The notes below the pieces were generated by a model, which worked only from the letters and a program-made list of their open reading frames with translations, ran no database searches and was not told where the DNA came from. From assembly GCF_011009015.1 (NCBI RefSeq), contig NZ_CP048878.1, positions 2,331,001 through 2,395,000 of the forward strand: a stretch of 64,000 bases of DNA. Reading direction: 5' to 3'. Positions 47,139 through 55,785 of this stretch are shown here, in pieces. Position 1 is the stretch's first letter; each line of letters starts with the position of its first letter. A program made the position numbers and the translations under genes. The stretch is from Spartinivicinus ruber (GTDB taxonomy: Bacteria > Pseudomonadota > Gammaproteobacteria > Pseudomonadales > Zooshikellaceae).

Positions 47139-47753
47139 ATGAACAATACACATGAAACCACCGTTGCTAATCGGGTCATTATTCAAATTCCAATTATTCA
47201 TACTCAGATTGATCTAGGGAGTTTAGCTGCTTCGGTCCGTGAACAAAAAATTAATCAGCAGGGACAACAGGCTTGGGATCAGCAGCAAGCTTTAATTATG
47301 AAAGCTTGGAATGAAATAAAACAATTTGTGCATAGTTTGCGACTTAATTTTAGCAAAGTGAAATTATATCAAGATGGCTTACCGGTATGTGGAAAAGAGC
47401 AGCAAATTGTTTGTGACTTGGCAGAGCAGGGCAGTATCAATCATCAGCTACTGTTGGATTTAATGGACAAAGGCGCGACATTGATGGGAACGGAGTCACC
47501 GGAGTTGTTACGTGAAGAGTATCAGTTAACCCAAATTGCAAATAATAGCGATCATCAGCAGCAATCAATCGCAAAGGCTAAGCAATTACTGCAGCTACGG
47601 GACCAGTTTATTGCGGAACGGATTAATGCAACCTTAGCGGAAAACGAAACAGCCGTCCTGTTTTTAGGTATGTTACATAACCTTGTAGGATTTTTACCTA
47701 ATGATATTCAGTTAATTAATCCAATTGCAGCTGCACAAAAAAGTAATGGCTGA
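47139..47753 (+). CDS. Gas-vesicle-linked protein of unknown function
   Basis: 204-residue cytoplasmic-looking protein that I cannot assign to a named Gvp family. The middle is polar and Gln-rich. The C-terminal third, RDQFIAERINATLAENETAV then LFLGMLHNLVGFLP, resembles the end of TraB/GumN-type proteins (R...A..I...L....VLF.G..H). The rest of that family's motifs are not seen. Its stop overlaps the start of the GvrA-like gene (ATGGCTGA), so the two are coupled. As I recall, gvpY precedes gvrA in the Serratia 39006 cluster, and this gene may take that place, but I see no sequence proof. Confidence 0.65.
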   Translation: MNNTHETTVANRVIIQIPIIHTQIDLGSLAASVREQKINQQGQQAWDQQQALIMKAWNEIKQFVHSLRLNFSKVKLYQDGLPVCGKEQQIVCDLAEQGSINHQLLLDLMDKGATLMGTESPELLREEYQLTQIANNSDHQQQSIAKAKQLLQLRDQFIAERINATLAENETAVLFLGMLHNLVGFLPNDIQLINPIAAAQKSNG

Positions 47754-49146
47754 GGGAAGTAGGGTGTCAGTTGCTGAAGAGGGTAAAGTACTAATTGTTG
47801 ATGATGACTTGGATATGTGTCAGATGCTGTGTTATTTGATGCAAACCCATGGTTACCAAACAACAACTGTACATGATGGCTATGCAGCATTGAAAAAGAT
47901 TAAGACAGTCTGGCCTGATGTAATGTTGGTTGATGTGCAAATGCCTGAAATGACTGGGATTGAATTGTTAAAGCAGGTTTTACAACAGCGACCAGCGCTC
48001 CCTGTGATTATGATTACCGGTCATGCAGGTGTTGCTGATGCAGTAGAAGTCATGCGAGCTGGCGCGGTGGATTATATTTCGAAGCCTTTTAATCATGAAC
48101 ATGTAATGCGGGTGATTCGTTGTGCGCTAGAACAGAGAAAACAAGCCACTGTTAAAGCCAGCTCAGCTATTGAAGTGGAAGCCCAGCTTCATCAACAAAT
48201 GGGGCCAAGTGAAGCAATTGCGCACATCGCTGCTGATGTCAGACGGGTAGCACAAACCAGTTTTACTGTAGTATTACAAGGCGAAACTGGTACTGGAAAA
48301 AGCTTGTTAGCCAGAACCATTCATGATGCCAGCCCACGTGCTAAAAAAAACTTCGTTGCTTTAGATTGTGGCGCTATTCCTGAAAGCCTGTTAGAAAGTG
48401 AGCTATTTGGTTATGAAAGGGGAGCATTTACGGGGGCTAACTGTCGTAAAGCTGGGCAGTTTGAGTTAGTACAGGGCGGGACATTATTTTTAGATGAAGT
48501 GGCTAATATGTCACTGTCATCTCAAATGAAATTATTATGTGCATTGCAGGATAAGGTGATTTTTCCGTTAGGTGGAGCCAAAGCTATTCCTGTGGATGTA
48601 AGGTTGCTGGCGGCTTCTAACCAAGATCTACGAGCTGCTGTCGCTAATGGTGAGTTTAGAGAGGATCTTTATTACCGGCTGAATGAATTCGCAATTAACT
48701 TACCAGCACTTCGTGAACGTTCTGAAGACATTTTGTTTTTAGCCGACAGGTTTCGTCAAGCTTCTAACCAAGAGTTGAAAAAATCTATCAATGGATTTTC
48801 CAAGGAAGCTCAATGCCAATTACAAACGTATGACTGGCCTGGTAATGTTCGACAATTACGAACTGTGGTGCGACGTGCAGTATTATTGGCAGAAGAGATG
48901 ATTACTGCACAGCATATTCAGCTTGACCCTCCTAAAGACAACGACATTATTCAAGTCCTTGATAAGGTACCCTATCAAGGACTTTCGTTGAAAGAAATTG
49001 TGAAAAAAAATACTGCATTTGTTGAACAACAGGTTTTAACTGAAGTATTAGCATTTACCAATGGTAATAAAGCAGAAGCGGCGCGTTTACTTCAGGTGGA
49101 CTACAAAACAATTCATACTAAGCTAAAAAGATATGGAATAGCATAA
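47746..49146 (+). CDS. gvrA: NtrC-type sigma-54 response regulator (GvrA-like)
   Basis: Transcriptional activator that works with sigma-54. An N-terminal receiver (LIVDDDLD, phospho-Asp in LVDVQMPEMTG at 63) is followed by an AAA+ domain (Walker A GETGTGKS near 179; sigma-54 contact loop GAFTGA near 226; Walker B GGTLFLDEV) and a C-terminal Fis-type helix-turn-helix (NGNKAEAARLLQVDYKTIHTKL). All parts are intact. In Serratia 39006 the NtrC-type GvrA activates gas vesicle genes. The start at 47746 overlaps the preceding stop. Its likely targets are the sigma-54 promoter before gvpA and perhaps those of fliK or fliL. Confidence 0.9.
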   Translation: MAEGSRVSVAEEGKVLIVDDDLDMCQMLCYLMQTHGYQTTTVHDGYAALKKIKTVWPDVMLVDVQMPEMTGIELLKQVLQQRPALPVIMITGHAGVADAVEVMRAGAVDYISKPFNHEHVMRVIRCALEQRKQATVKASSAIEVEAQLHQQMGPSEAIAHIAADVRRVAQTSFTVVLQGETGTGKSLLARTIHDASPRAKKNFVALDCGAIPESLLESELFGYERGAFTGANCRKAGQFELVQGGTLFLDEVANMSLSSQMKLLCALQDKVIFPLGGAKAIPVDVRLLAASNQDLRAAVANGEFREDLYYRLNEFAINLPALRERSEDILFLADRFRQASNQELKKSINGFSKEAQCQLQTYDWPGNVRQLRTVVRRAVLLAEEMITAQHIQLDPPKDNDIIQVLDKVPYQGLSLKEIVKKNTAFVEQQVLTEVLAFTNGNKAEAARLLQVDYKTIHTKLKRYGIA

Positions 49147-49186
49147 TCTCCCTTTCACTTGGGGTAGAAAAAATAGGAACTAGGTT

Positions 49187-49726
49187 ATGGCAAAGGATAA
49201 TGAGCGCGGTGGCGCTGGTGTGCATTTTGGCGGCATTTTGGAAGGCTTAAATGGGTTAGTGGAAAAAATGACAGAGCTGGCTGAAGCTGGCGAGCACTTG
49301 AAACGTACTGGTGAAATGGAATTCAAGCTCAAAGAAGGCCAAGAAGCAAAAGGAGTTTTTGGTTTTTCGGTAAAAATGGGGCTAGGAGAACAAGGTGATT
49401 CAGAAGTGCAGGTTGAGCCTTTTGGTAATGTATATCGTAATAAAAAGACTGGTAAAACCGAAATAAAAGACGTGCGTGAGCCCTTAGTAGATATTTTTGA
49501 AGAAGACGATCATGTGTTGTTGGTAGGTGAAATGCCTGGTATCAATCAACATGACTTAAAGTTGGAATTGAAAGACGACATTTTAATTCTTACTGCTGAG
49601 CGAGGTGATAAAAAATACCGTAAAGAAATGTTATTACCTGAAAGATTCAATGAAGACAGCATGACGGTTAGAGTCAAAAATGGAGTAGTGGAAATAAAGC
49701 TAGAACGTGTTAAGACGCCGACTTAA
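49187..49726 (+). CDS. gvpH: Hsp20-family protein of the gas vesicle cluster (GvpH-like)
   Basis: Small heat-shock-like chaperone. The alpha-crystallin domain occupies about residues 95-175 (VREPLVDIFEEDDHVLLVGE, MPGINQHDLKLELKDDIL, ending VKNGVVEIKLE), close in pattern to Hsp20. The N-terminal half is Gly- and Glu-rich (GGAGVHFGGILEGLNGLVEK), typical of gas-vesicle-linked GvpH. Likely role: keep GvpA-family proteins soluble before assembly. It stands between the GvrA-like regulator and the CDC48-type ATPase. Confidence 0.85.
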   Translation: MAKDNERGGAGVHFGGILEGLNGLVEKMTELAEAGEHLKRTGEMEFKLKEGQEAKGVFGFSVKMGLGEQGDSEVQVEPFGNVYRNKKTGKTEIKDVREPLVDIFEEDDHVLLVGEMPGINQHDLKLELKDDILILTAERGDKKYRKEMLLPERFNEDSMTVRVKNGVVEIKLERVKTPT

Positions 49727-49757
49727 GGGATAACATAAAAAGGACAGTGATAAACTC

Positions 49758-51905
49758 ATGGACGAACAACCTGATAAAGAAAAAAACTCCCATAAAGCTT
49801 TGACACTAAAAGTGGCAGAAGCGTTAAGCAAAGATGTTGGGCGTTCGTTTGCACGGATGGGGCCTGAGGATATCAAACAGTTGGGCATGGATGTAGGCGA
49901 TATTGTAGAAATATTTGGCAAGCGTCGTACTGTGGCTAAATTAATGCCAGCTTACAAGGAAATGCGGGGTAAAGGTCAGGTTCAGTTAGATGGTATTACC
50001 CGACAAAATGCGGGTGTTAAATTAGATGAACAATTGACTATTCAGCCAGTTCGAGCACGCCATGCAGAACGTTTGGTGATTGCACCGCTTACTGTTACCC
50101 CTAAACAACGAGATTTAGATTATATTTGCAATTTAGTGGATGGGTTGCCAGTAATGGAGGGCGATCGAGTTCATGTACCGTTATTTGGTCGTGGTTCAGC
50201 AGATTTTCGAGTTCAGAGCACAGTGCCACGAGGCGCGGTATTGATTAATCCCACCACAGAATTAATCATTGGTAAATCCCAGGAAAATGAAACCTCATTA
50301 ACAGCATCTTATGAAGATGTGGGGGGTTTAAAAAACCAATTACACCGCATTCGTGAAATGATTGAACTGCCCTTACGTTACCCAGAAGTATTCGAACGAT
50401 TAGGTATTGATGCACCTAAAGGGGTGTTATTACATGGACCACCTGGCTGTGGAAAAACCTTAATTGCACGGATTATTGCACAGGAAACAGAGGCCAACTT
50501 CTTTTCTGTCAGTGGTCCGGAAATTGTGCACAAGTTTTATGGAGAAAGTGAAGCAGCATTACGCAAGGTATTTGAGCAAGCCAGCAAAAAAGGGCCGAGT
50601 ATTGTTTTTTTAGATGAAATTGATGCGATTGCTCCTCGTCGTGATCAAGTAACTGGTGAAGTGGAAAAGCGGGTAGTTGCCCAGTTGTTAGCATTAATGG
50701 ATGGCCTGAATAAACGCAATAATGTAATTGTTATTGCTGCCACCAATTTACCTAATGCCTTGGATCCTGCCTTAAGGCGACCGGGCCGATTTGACCGGGA
50801 AATTGCGATACCGATACCTGATCGTCATGGACGGCTGGCTATTTTAGAAATTCATAGCCGTGGCATGCCTTTAGCTGAAGATGTTGACCTGGAACAACTC
50901 GCTGATAGCAGCCATGGTTTTGTTGGAGCTGACTTAGAAGCTTTATGTCGTGAAGCGGCAATGGTCGCCTTACGCCGTATTTTGCCGGATATTAATTTCA
51001 CACTAGAAGAAATTCCCTCTGAACAGTTGTTAACGCTCCAGGTCCAGATGGATGATTTTTTAGCTGCTATGTGTGAAGTCGAGCCATCAGCTATCCGTGA
51101 AGTGTTTGTTGAAGTACCCGACGTACATTGGGGTGATGTGGGAGGAATGGAAAATGTTAAAAAGAGTCTTAAAGAGGCCGTAGAGTGGCCACTCAAATAC
51201 CCTGAATTATTCCAGCAAGCTGGAGTAAGACCACCCAAGGGCGTGTTATTGGGTGGTCCGCCAGGGGTAGGAAAAACCTTAGTGGCCAAAGCCGTTGCTA
51301 ATGAAAGTGGGGTGAATTTTATCAGTGTGAAAGGTCCTGCATTAATGTCCAAATTTGTAGGCGAGTCTGAGCGGGCCGTGCGGGAGGTTTTTCATAAAGC
51401 CAGACAAGCTGCCCCTTGTATAATATTTTTTGATGAAATTGATAGTGTAGTGCCAGCACGCAGTGCGGCAGGAACAGACTCCCACGTATCTGAACGGGTA
51501 TTAAGCCAGTTTTTGGCAGAAATGGATGGTATCGATGAGTTGAAAGGAGTGTTTGTATTAGGCGCCACTAATCGTACTGATTTAATTGATCCTGCTATGT
51601 TAAGACCTGGACGGTTTGATCAAGTGGTAGAAATAGCATTGCCTAGTGCCTGGGATCGTGAACAAATTTTTACTATTCACCTTAACAATAAGCCGGTTGT
51701 ATCTAGTATTTCTGCTGCTAGCCTAGCGGATCAAACGGTAGACTTTAGTGGGGCGGATATTGCTGGTGTTTGTAATCAAGCGGCTATTGCTGCTATTCGG
51801 CGAGCTATTGCCACCATGGACAAGCCGGATACTATGCAAGTCTGTATTGAAGAAGCTGATTTCTCAGCAGCGCTGGAGGATACTTGGAAACATCGTCATG
51901 GCTAG
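49758..51905 (+). CDS. CDC48/VAT-type double AAA+ ATPase
   Basis: Two-ring unfoldase of the CDC48/p97/VAT group, 715 residues. An N-terminal double-psi barrel region (~8-90: LKVAEALSKDVGRSFARMGPED) and a CDC48_2-like domain (~95-180) are followed by D1 with Walker A GPPGCGKT near 227 and Walker B FLDEIDAIAPRRD, and D2 with Walker A GPPGVGKT near 499 and Walker B FFDEIDSVVPARS; Arg fingers appear as RRPGRFD and LRPGRFD. Such ATPases occur in some gas vesicle clusters. Its end overlaps the next gvpF/L gene by eight bases, so it belongs to the same transcript. Likely disassembles or remodels Gvp proteins. Confidence 0.92.
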   Translation: MDEQPDKEKNSHKALTLKVAEALSKDVGRSFARMGPEDIKQLGMDVGDIVEIFGKRRTVAKLMPAYKEMRGKGQVQLDGITRQNAGVKLDEQLTIQPVRARHAERLVIAPLTVTPKQRDLDYICNLVDGLPVMEGDRVHVPLFGRGSADFRVQSTVPRGAVLINPTTELIIGKSQENETSLTASYEDVGGLKNQLHRIREMIELPLRYPEVFERLGIDAPKGVLLHGPPGCGKTLIARIIAQETEANFFSVSGPEIVHKFYGESEAALRKVFEQASKKGPSIVFLDEIDAIAPRRDQVTGEVEKRVVAQLLALMDGLNKRNNVIVIAATNLPNALDPALRRPGRFDREIAIPIPDRHGRLAILEIHSRGMPLAEDVDLEQLADSSHGFVGADLEALCREAAMVALRRILPDINFTLEEIPSEQLLTLQVQMDDFLAAMCEVEPSAIREVFVEVPDVHWGDVGGMENVKKSLKEAVEWPLKYPELFQQAGVRPPKGVLLGGPPGVGKTLVAKAVANESGVNFISVKGPALMSKFVGESERAVREVFHKARQAAPCIIFFDEIDSVVPARSAAGTDSHVSERVLSQFLAEMDGIDELKGVFVLGATNRTDLIDPAMLRPGRFDQVVEIALPSAWDREQIFTIHLNNKPVVSSISAASLADQTVDFSGADIAGVCNQAAIAAIRRAIATMDKPDTMQVCIEEADFSAALEDTWKHRHG

Positions 51906-52755
51906 ATCGGCTGCAGAATTATTGCTACAAAATGATCAAGCGATTTATGTTTATGGTTTTATTGACAATATAGCGTTGCGAGAAGAAATTACTGTTGCAG
52001 GGATTGCAGGATTTCCAGTTTTTATTTATTACCATCAACAGTTGGCGGCTATTGTTAGTAAAGTGCCGATTGATCTCTTTACCGGGTTTGAAGCTGAAGC
52101 CAATTTGCAAAACCCTGAGTGGTTGACGCAACGGGCTTATCAGCATGAACAAGTGGTAGAGCAAGTTTGGCAGTATACACCTATTTATCCAGTGGGGCTG
52201 GCAACGTTATTTTCTTCTGCCACTCAACTGGTTGAGCAAATGACGTGTTACCAACGGGACATTATACAAGCACTGATCACATTTGCTAATTTTGATGAAT
52301 GGGCAGTAAAGGGGTTTCTTGATAAAAAACAAGCGCAGGAAAAACTATGGGAAACAACCTGTCAGCAACATCAAAATAAACTATCAAGTTCTGCTGGTAT
52401 ACGGCATTTGCAGGAACAGCGTTTGCGCCGAGAGTTTAGTAAACAGGTGAATACCTGGGTACAGCAAACTTGTCAGGAAGTCGCCACTGAGTTATCAATA
52501 TTAGCCCGTGAGTGGTGCCAGCGAAAAGTAGTAACTATGAGTCATATTACCTTAAATGGTGGCAGACAAGCTGAAAATATATTGAATTTAGCATTGTTGG
52601 TCGCAACAGACAGGCAAGATCAGCTGTTACAAATAATAGAAGACAGGAATAATTACTGGCAGAATTACGGATTACAGTTTACCTGCAATCGCTGGCCACC
52701 TTACAGTTTTTGCCAAGCACCTTTTACTACTGAGTCATTAACAGCCACCTTATGA
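51898..52755 (+). CDS. gvpF: GvpF/GvpL family protein (copy 1)
   Basis: Gas vesicle assembly protein of the GvpF/GvpL family, thought to bind GvpA and help nucleation. Hallmarks are the N-terminal AIYVYGFIDN and the C-terminal NRWPPYSFCQ (family W.PY.F). 285 residues. I start at the ATG at 51898, inside the end of the CDC48 gene; the frame is open further up but that region is fully inside the ATPase. It overlaps the next gvpF/L copy by four bases. Sequence is quite different from the other two copies, so they are probably not interchangeable. Confidence 0.88.
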   Translation: MARSAAELLLQNDQAIYVYGFIDNIALREEITVAGIAGFPVFIYYHQQLAAIVSKVPIDLFTGFEAEANLQNPEWLTQRAYQHEQVVEQVWQYTPIYPVGLATLFSSATQLVEQMTCYQRDIIQALITFANFDEWAVKGFLDKKQAQEKLWETTCQQHQNKLSSSAGIRHLQEQRLRREFSKQVNTWVQQTCQEVATELSILAREWCQRKVVTMSHITLNGGRQAENILNLALLVATDRQDQLLQIIEDRNNYWQNYGLQFTCNRWPPYSFCQAPFTTESLTATL

Positions 52756-53561
52756 AGTGTTTGTTGTATTGTTTATTTCATAATTTACAGGGAGCAGATG
52801 TATTAGTGGCATTGCCTGAGGGGGTGGAAGGTAACAAGGTATTTTTGGTTGGGCATCATGATATTTTTGGTGCGTATAGTTTTTATTCTGATAATCCTGT
52901 CCAGCAGACAAGCAGTTTAGTAAAAAAAATAAATAACTATCATCCTGAGCATAGCGAAGGGCAGGCTATTCATGATGCTTTAGTATTTAACCAGATAATA
53001 GAAATACTACATCAGCATTACGCGCTCATTCCAATGCGTTTTGGTTGTTGTTTTAATAGTGAACAAGAGGTAGTTACACACCTTAAACACTATTATCAAA
53101 AATATCTGCAAAAATTAACTGCGTTGGCTAACTTTACCGAACTTAGTATTAAGGTAATCTTACCAGTATCCATTATTAATGGGATAGCCGACGTTGACAT
53201 AGTTAATGGTAAACACTTTTTAGTGAAAAATAACTTTGCAACTGATGGTCAGTATGCAAAGGGAGGGGCGTATTTGCTGGAAAGAAGAGCTCACTATAAT
53301 CAAACGGTTAATGATGCAGTGGTAAATCACTTAGTAGCAGATATCAATAGCGCTTTTCACGGACTTTATAGCGAATATTGCTGGGAAACCAAGTCTCAAG
53401 CAGGCCAACAGGTGTTGTCAATTTATTACTTGGTTGCAAAAGAGTTAATAGAGTCTTTTAATATCGTATTCCAGCATTTAAATACAGAGCCAAATAGCTG
53501 TAAGTTATTACTGAGTGGACCTTGGGCACCTTATAATTTTGTAACCGACTCAGCTAGTTAA
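52752..53561 (+). CDS. gvpF: GvpF/GvpL family protein (copy 2)
   Basis: Second GvpF/L protein, 269 residues. Family marks: QIIEILHQHYALIPMRFGCC in the middle (the IPMRFG block of the family), KEGGxYL-like KGGAYLLERRAHYN, and the C-terminal GPWAPYNFV. The N-terminal half is more divergent than usual. It overlaps the copy before it by four bases. In Serratia two such copies (gvpF2, gvpF3) stand side by side in front of gvrB, and the same order is seen here. Confidence 0.9.
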   Translation: MKCLLYCLFHNLQGADVLVALPEGVEGNKVFLVGHHDIFGAYSFYSDNPVQQTSSLVKKINNYHPEHSEGQAIHDALVFNQIIEILHQHYALIPMRFGCCFNSEQEVVTHLKHYYQKYLQKLTALANFTELSIKVILPVSIINGIADVDIVNGKHFLVKNNFATDGQYAKGGAYLLERRAHYNQTVNDAVVNHLVADINSAFHGLYSEYCWETKSQAGQQVLSIYYLVAKELIESFNIVFQHLNTEPNSCKLLLSGPWAPYNFVTDSAS

Positions 53562-53655
53562 ATTATAGAATTAATTTTATAACCTGCAAGACGGTAACGA
53601 CTAGATATTAAGTAGTCATATACTTTAATTCGAATATTATAGAGGTTACTCTTAA

Positions 53656-55131
53656 ATGCTGACAGACATTCAGTGTTTGACTTTGCCTGATAAAATGCAG
53701 CTTTATAGTATTTTATTGGATGCAATCCCTTCCTCTATCTTAGTATTGGATGAAAATTTGCGGATAGTCTCTGTCAATCGAAATTTTTTAGAAAAAAGTC
53801 AGCGACTAATGAAGGATACCATTAGCCGACGGTTGGAAGAAGTATTCCCGGCTGTTATTTTAGAGCATACCAGTATTAAAAAGCAGGTACATGATTGTTT
53901 TGAAAAAAAACGGCTTATACGTGGTCACCGGATGACTTACCGTGCCCCTGGTATACCAATTCGAACTTATTATTATAGTATTTTACCGATTGGTGCTGAT
54001 GACAGTGTGCGATTGGTTGTGTTATTGATGGAGGATGTGACTGAGCAGGTTCGATTAAGTGAAGAAGTACGACGAATGGAACGACATTTAGCCAGCGTGG
54101 TCGAAAGTGCCCAAGATATTGTGTTATCGACTGATTTATCTGGGCGTATACTGACGTGGAATTCAGCAGCAGAAAAGCTATCAGGATTTAAATTTAATGA
54201 TGTTAAAGGCCATTGTTGGTCTGAGTTTTGTAGTCAGGTAGCAGATATCAAAGGTTTTCTTAGTCACTTTTGTACAGGGACTGATGTACATACTGCGGAG
54301 TGGGAACTTATTACTAAAGCTAGCCAGATGATTCCAGTATCATGGGTGGTTTCACCGATGATGGATGATTATCGAAAAGTGGTTGGTTTTGTTGCTGTTG
54401 GGCGAGATTTAACTGAGCAGCGTAAGTTGGAATACCAATTAAGACAATCACAAAAAATTGCTGCTTTAGGAGTCATGGCTGGAGGAATTGCTCATGAAAT
54501 TCGTAATCCGTTAGCGATTTGTTCATCTGCGGCTCAATTTCTTCAAGCAGAATCTTTGCTCACTGACTTTGCCCGTGAGTGTGCTGATAAAATACAAGTC
54601 AGTATTGAGAAAATTTCTTCTATTATAGAAAATTTATTACGATTTTCACGACCAACCACTGCTTCAGAAATGGTATCAGTTGATTTAGTGAGGGTGGTTC
54701 AAGAAGCATTAACCTTAATTGACAGTCATGCTAAAGTACAAAATATTTGTGTCAGTAGTCAACTTCCTGAGCAAGCTGTATTGGTAAATGGTGTGGCTAG
54801 TTTACTGCAGCAGGTTTTTCTAAACTTATGTTTAAATGCAGTTAATGCTATGCAAAATGGTGGAAATTTAGTAGTTAAATTTTTTCTTTATCCAAATTCA
54901 GATTGTGTTGAGGTTCAAGTAAAAGATACTGGGGTCGGGATAAATCCTGCTGATTTTGATAAAATATTTGACCCATTTCATACCACATCTCCTATAGGAA
55001 AAGGCACTGGGTTAGGCTTGGCGATTTGCTATTCAATTATTAAACAACACTTTGGTAGCATTTTGGTAGAGAGTATCCCTAGTAAAGGGAGCACCTTTAC
55101 TGTGAAACTTCCTTTGCAAAAAAGGGAGTAG
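53656..55131 (+). CDS. gvrB: Soluble PAS sensor histidine kinase (GvrB-like)
   Basis: NtrB-type histidine kinase without membrane helices, so it senses a cytoplasmic signal. Two PAS domains (~10-125, ~138-258) precede the dimerisation domain with GGIAHEIRNPL (phospho-His at 280) and the ATPase domain (N-box LCLNAVNAM, DTGVGI, GKGTGLGLAICYSI). Likely partner of the GvrA-like regulator and the single-domain regulator behind it. It starts about 95 bases after the gvpF/L pair and ends four bases before the next gene. The PAS pair might bind haem or flavin to read oxygen or redox state, but no binding residue is certain. Confidence 0.88.
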   Translation: MLTDIQCLTLPDKMQLYSILLDAIPSSILVLDENLRIVSVNRNFLEKSQRLMKDTISRRLEEVFPAVILEHTSIKKQVHDCFEKKRLIRGHRMTYRAPGIPIRTYYYSILPIGADDSVRLVVLLMEDVTEQVRLSEEVRRMERHLASVVESAQDIVLSTDLSGRILTWNSAAEKLSGFKFNDVKGHCWSEFCSQVADIKGFLSHFCTGTDVHTAEWELITKASQMIPVSWVVSPMMDDYRKVVGFVAVGRDLTEQRKLEYQLRQSQKIAALGVMAGGIAHEIRNPLAICSSAAQFLQAESLLTDFARECADKIQVSIEKISSIIENLLRFSRPTTASEMVSVDLVRVVQEALTLIDSHAKVQNICVSSQLPEQAVLVNGVASLLQQVFLNLCLNAVNAMQNGGNLVVKFFLYPNSDCVEVQVKDTGVGINPADFDKIFDPFHTTSPIGKGTGLGLAICYSIIKQHFGSILVESIPSKGSTFTVKLPLQKRE

Positions 55132-55134
55132 ATT

Positions 55135-55494
55135 TTGTGTAAAAAAGCAGAATATCTAGTCGTTGATGATGAGCCAGATATTGGCTGGGTAATGAAGCGT
55201 ATCTTAGGTTCTGCTGGTGGGGTAGTCGTCACATTACAAACAGGTGCAGAAGTATTGCCTATGATAGAAAAAAATCACTTTAGTCGTGTTTTTATGGACG
55301 CCAAATTACCGGATATTGAGGGGCTTGAATTAGCAAGAGAAGTGCATAAATTGATGCCTGAATTGCAAGTGGTCTTGGTTTCTGGTTATTATTATAAAGA
55401 TGACCCTACCATCCAAAAGGCCTTATCAGAAGGTTTGATTGATGATTTTATTGCAAAACCTTTTACTCATAGTGATATTTTAAAAATACTTTAA
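55135..55494 (+). CDS. gvrC: Single-domain response regulator (GvrC-like)
   Basis: Receiver domain without an output domain, 119 residues. VVDDEPD at the start, phospho-Asp in FMDAKLPDIEG at residue 55, VLVSGYY and FIAKPFTH complete the site. It starts with TTG at 55135, backed by GGGAG six bases before; no ATG in frame would keep VVDDEPD. It may act as phosphate sink or as a link to another protein, as for GvrC in Serratia. Last gene before the gvpA promoter region. Confidence 0.87.
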   Translation: MCKKAEYLVVDDEPDIGWVMKRILGSAGGVVVTLQTGAEVLPMIEKNHFSRVFMDAKLPDIEGLELAREVHKLMPELQVVLVSGYYYKDDPTIQKALSEGLIDDFIAKPFTHSDILKIL

Positions 55495-55563
55495 TTATAT
55501 TTTTGAGGATATCTCTTTAATACCTACTACTTTATTTGCTTGTCTATGGAATATAAACCCTAT

Positions 55564-55581
55564 TATGGATTTTACTCCATA
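55564..55581. promoter_or_regulatory. Candidate activator site upstream of gvpA
   Basis: TATGGA-N6-TCCATA, a perfect palindrome with a further half-site CTATGGA at 55544-55550. Its centre is about 140 bases before the predicted gvpA transcription start, the usual distance for an NtrC-type enhancer. Confidence 0.5.
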
Positions 55582-55648
55582 GCTTTTATTGGATAAATTG
55601 ATTTGGTCGTTATCATATTAGTTAGGTACAAGTATAAAAAACCTTGGA

Positions 55649-55661
55649 AATCAATTGGTTT
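55649..55661 (+). promoter_or_regulatory. IHF-like site in the gvpA promoter region
   Basis: AATCAATTGGTTT matches the IHF consensus WATCAANNNNTTR at all but the last base and lies between the candidate enhancer and the sigma-54 promoter, where a DNA bend would bring the two together. Confidence 0.5.
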
Positions 55662-55686
55662 TTATAAATACAATAAAAATGCAGCG

Positions 55687-55702
55687 TGGCATCGCCTATG
55701 CT
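55687..55702 (+). promoter_or_regulatory. Sigma-54 promoter of gvpA
   Basis: TGGCATcgcctATGCT: GG at 55688-89 and GC at 55700-01 with the required 12-base step; two deviations from TGGCAC-N5-TTGCW. Transcription start expected near 55712, leaving a leader of about 74 bases before gvpA. Confidence 0.78.
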
Positions 55703-55716
55703 ACAGTGTTTTCATA

Positions 55717-55736
55717 GAAGTGACGCGTGTCATTTC
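55717..55736 (+). promoter_or_regulatory. Stem-loop near the 5' end of the gvpA leader
   Basis: GAAGTGAC-GCGT-GTCATTTC folds as RNA into an 8-bp stem (one G-U pair) with a 4-base loop, only a few bases after the predicted start of transcription. A 5'-terminal hairpin of this kind can protect an abundant mRNA from decay; as DNA it could also be an operator. Confidence 0.45.
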
Positions 55737-55785
55737 TGATGGAGTAAAATTTTTTATGATTGAAAAATAAAATAGGGAGATTCAA

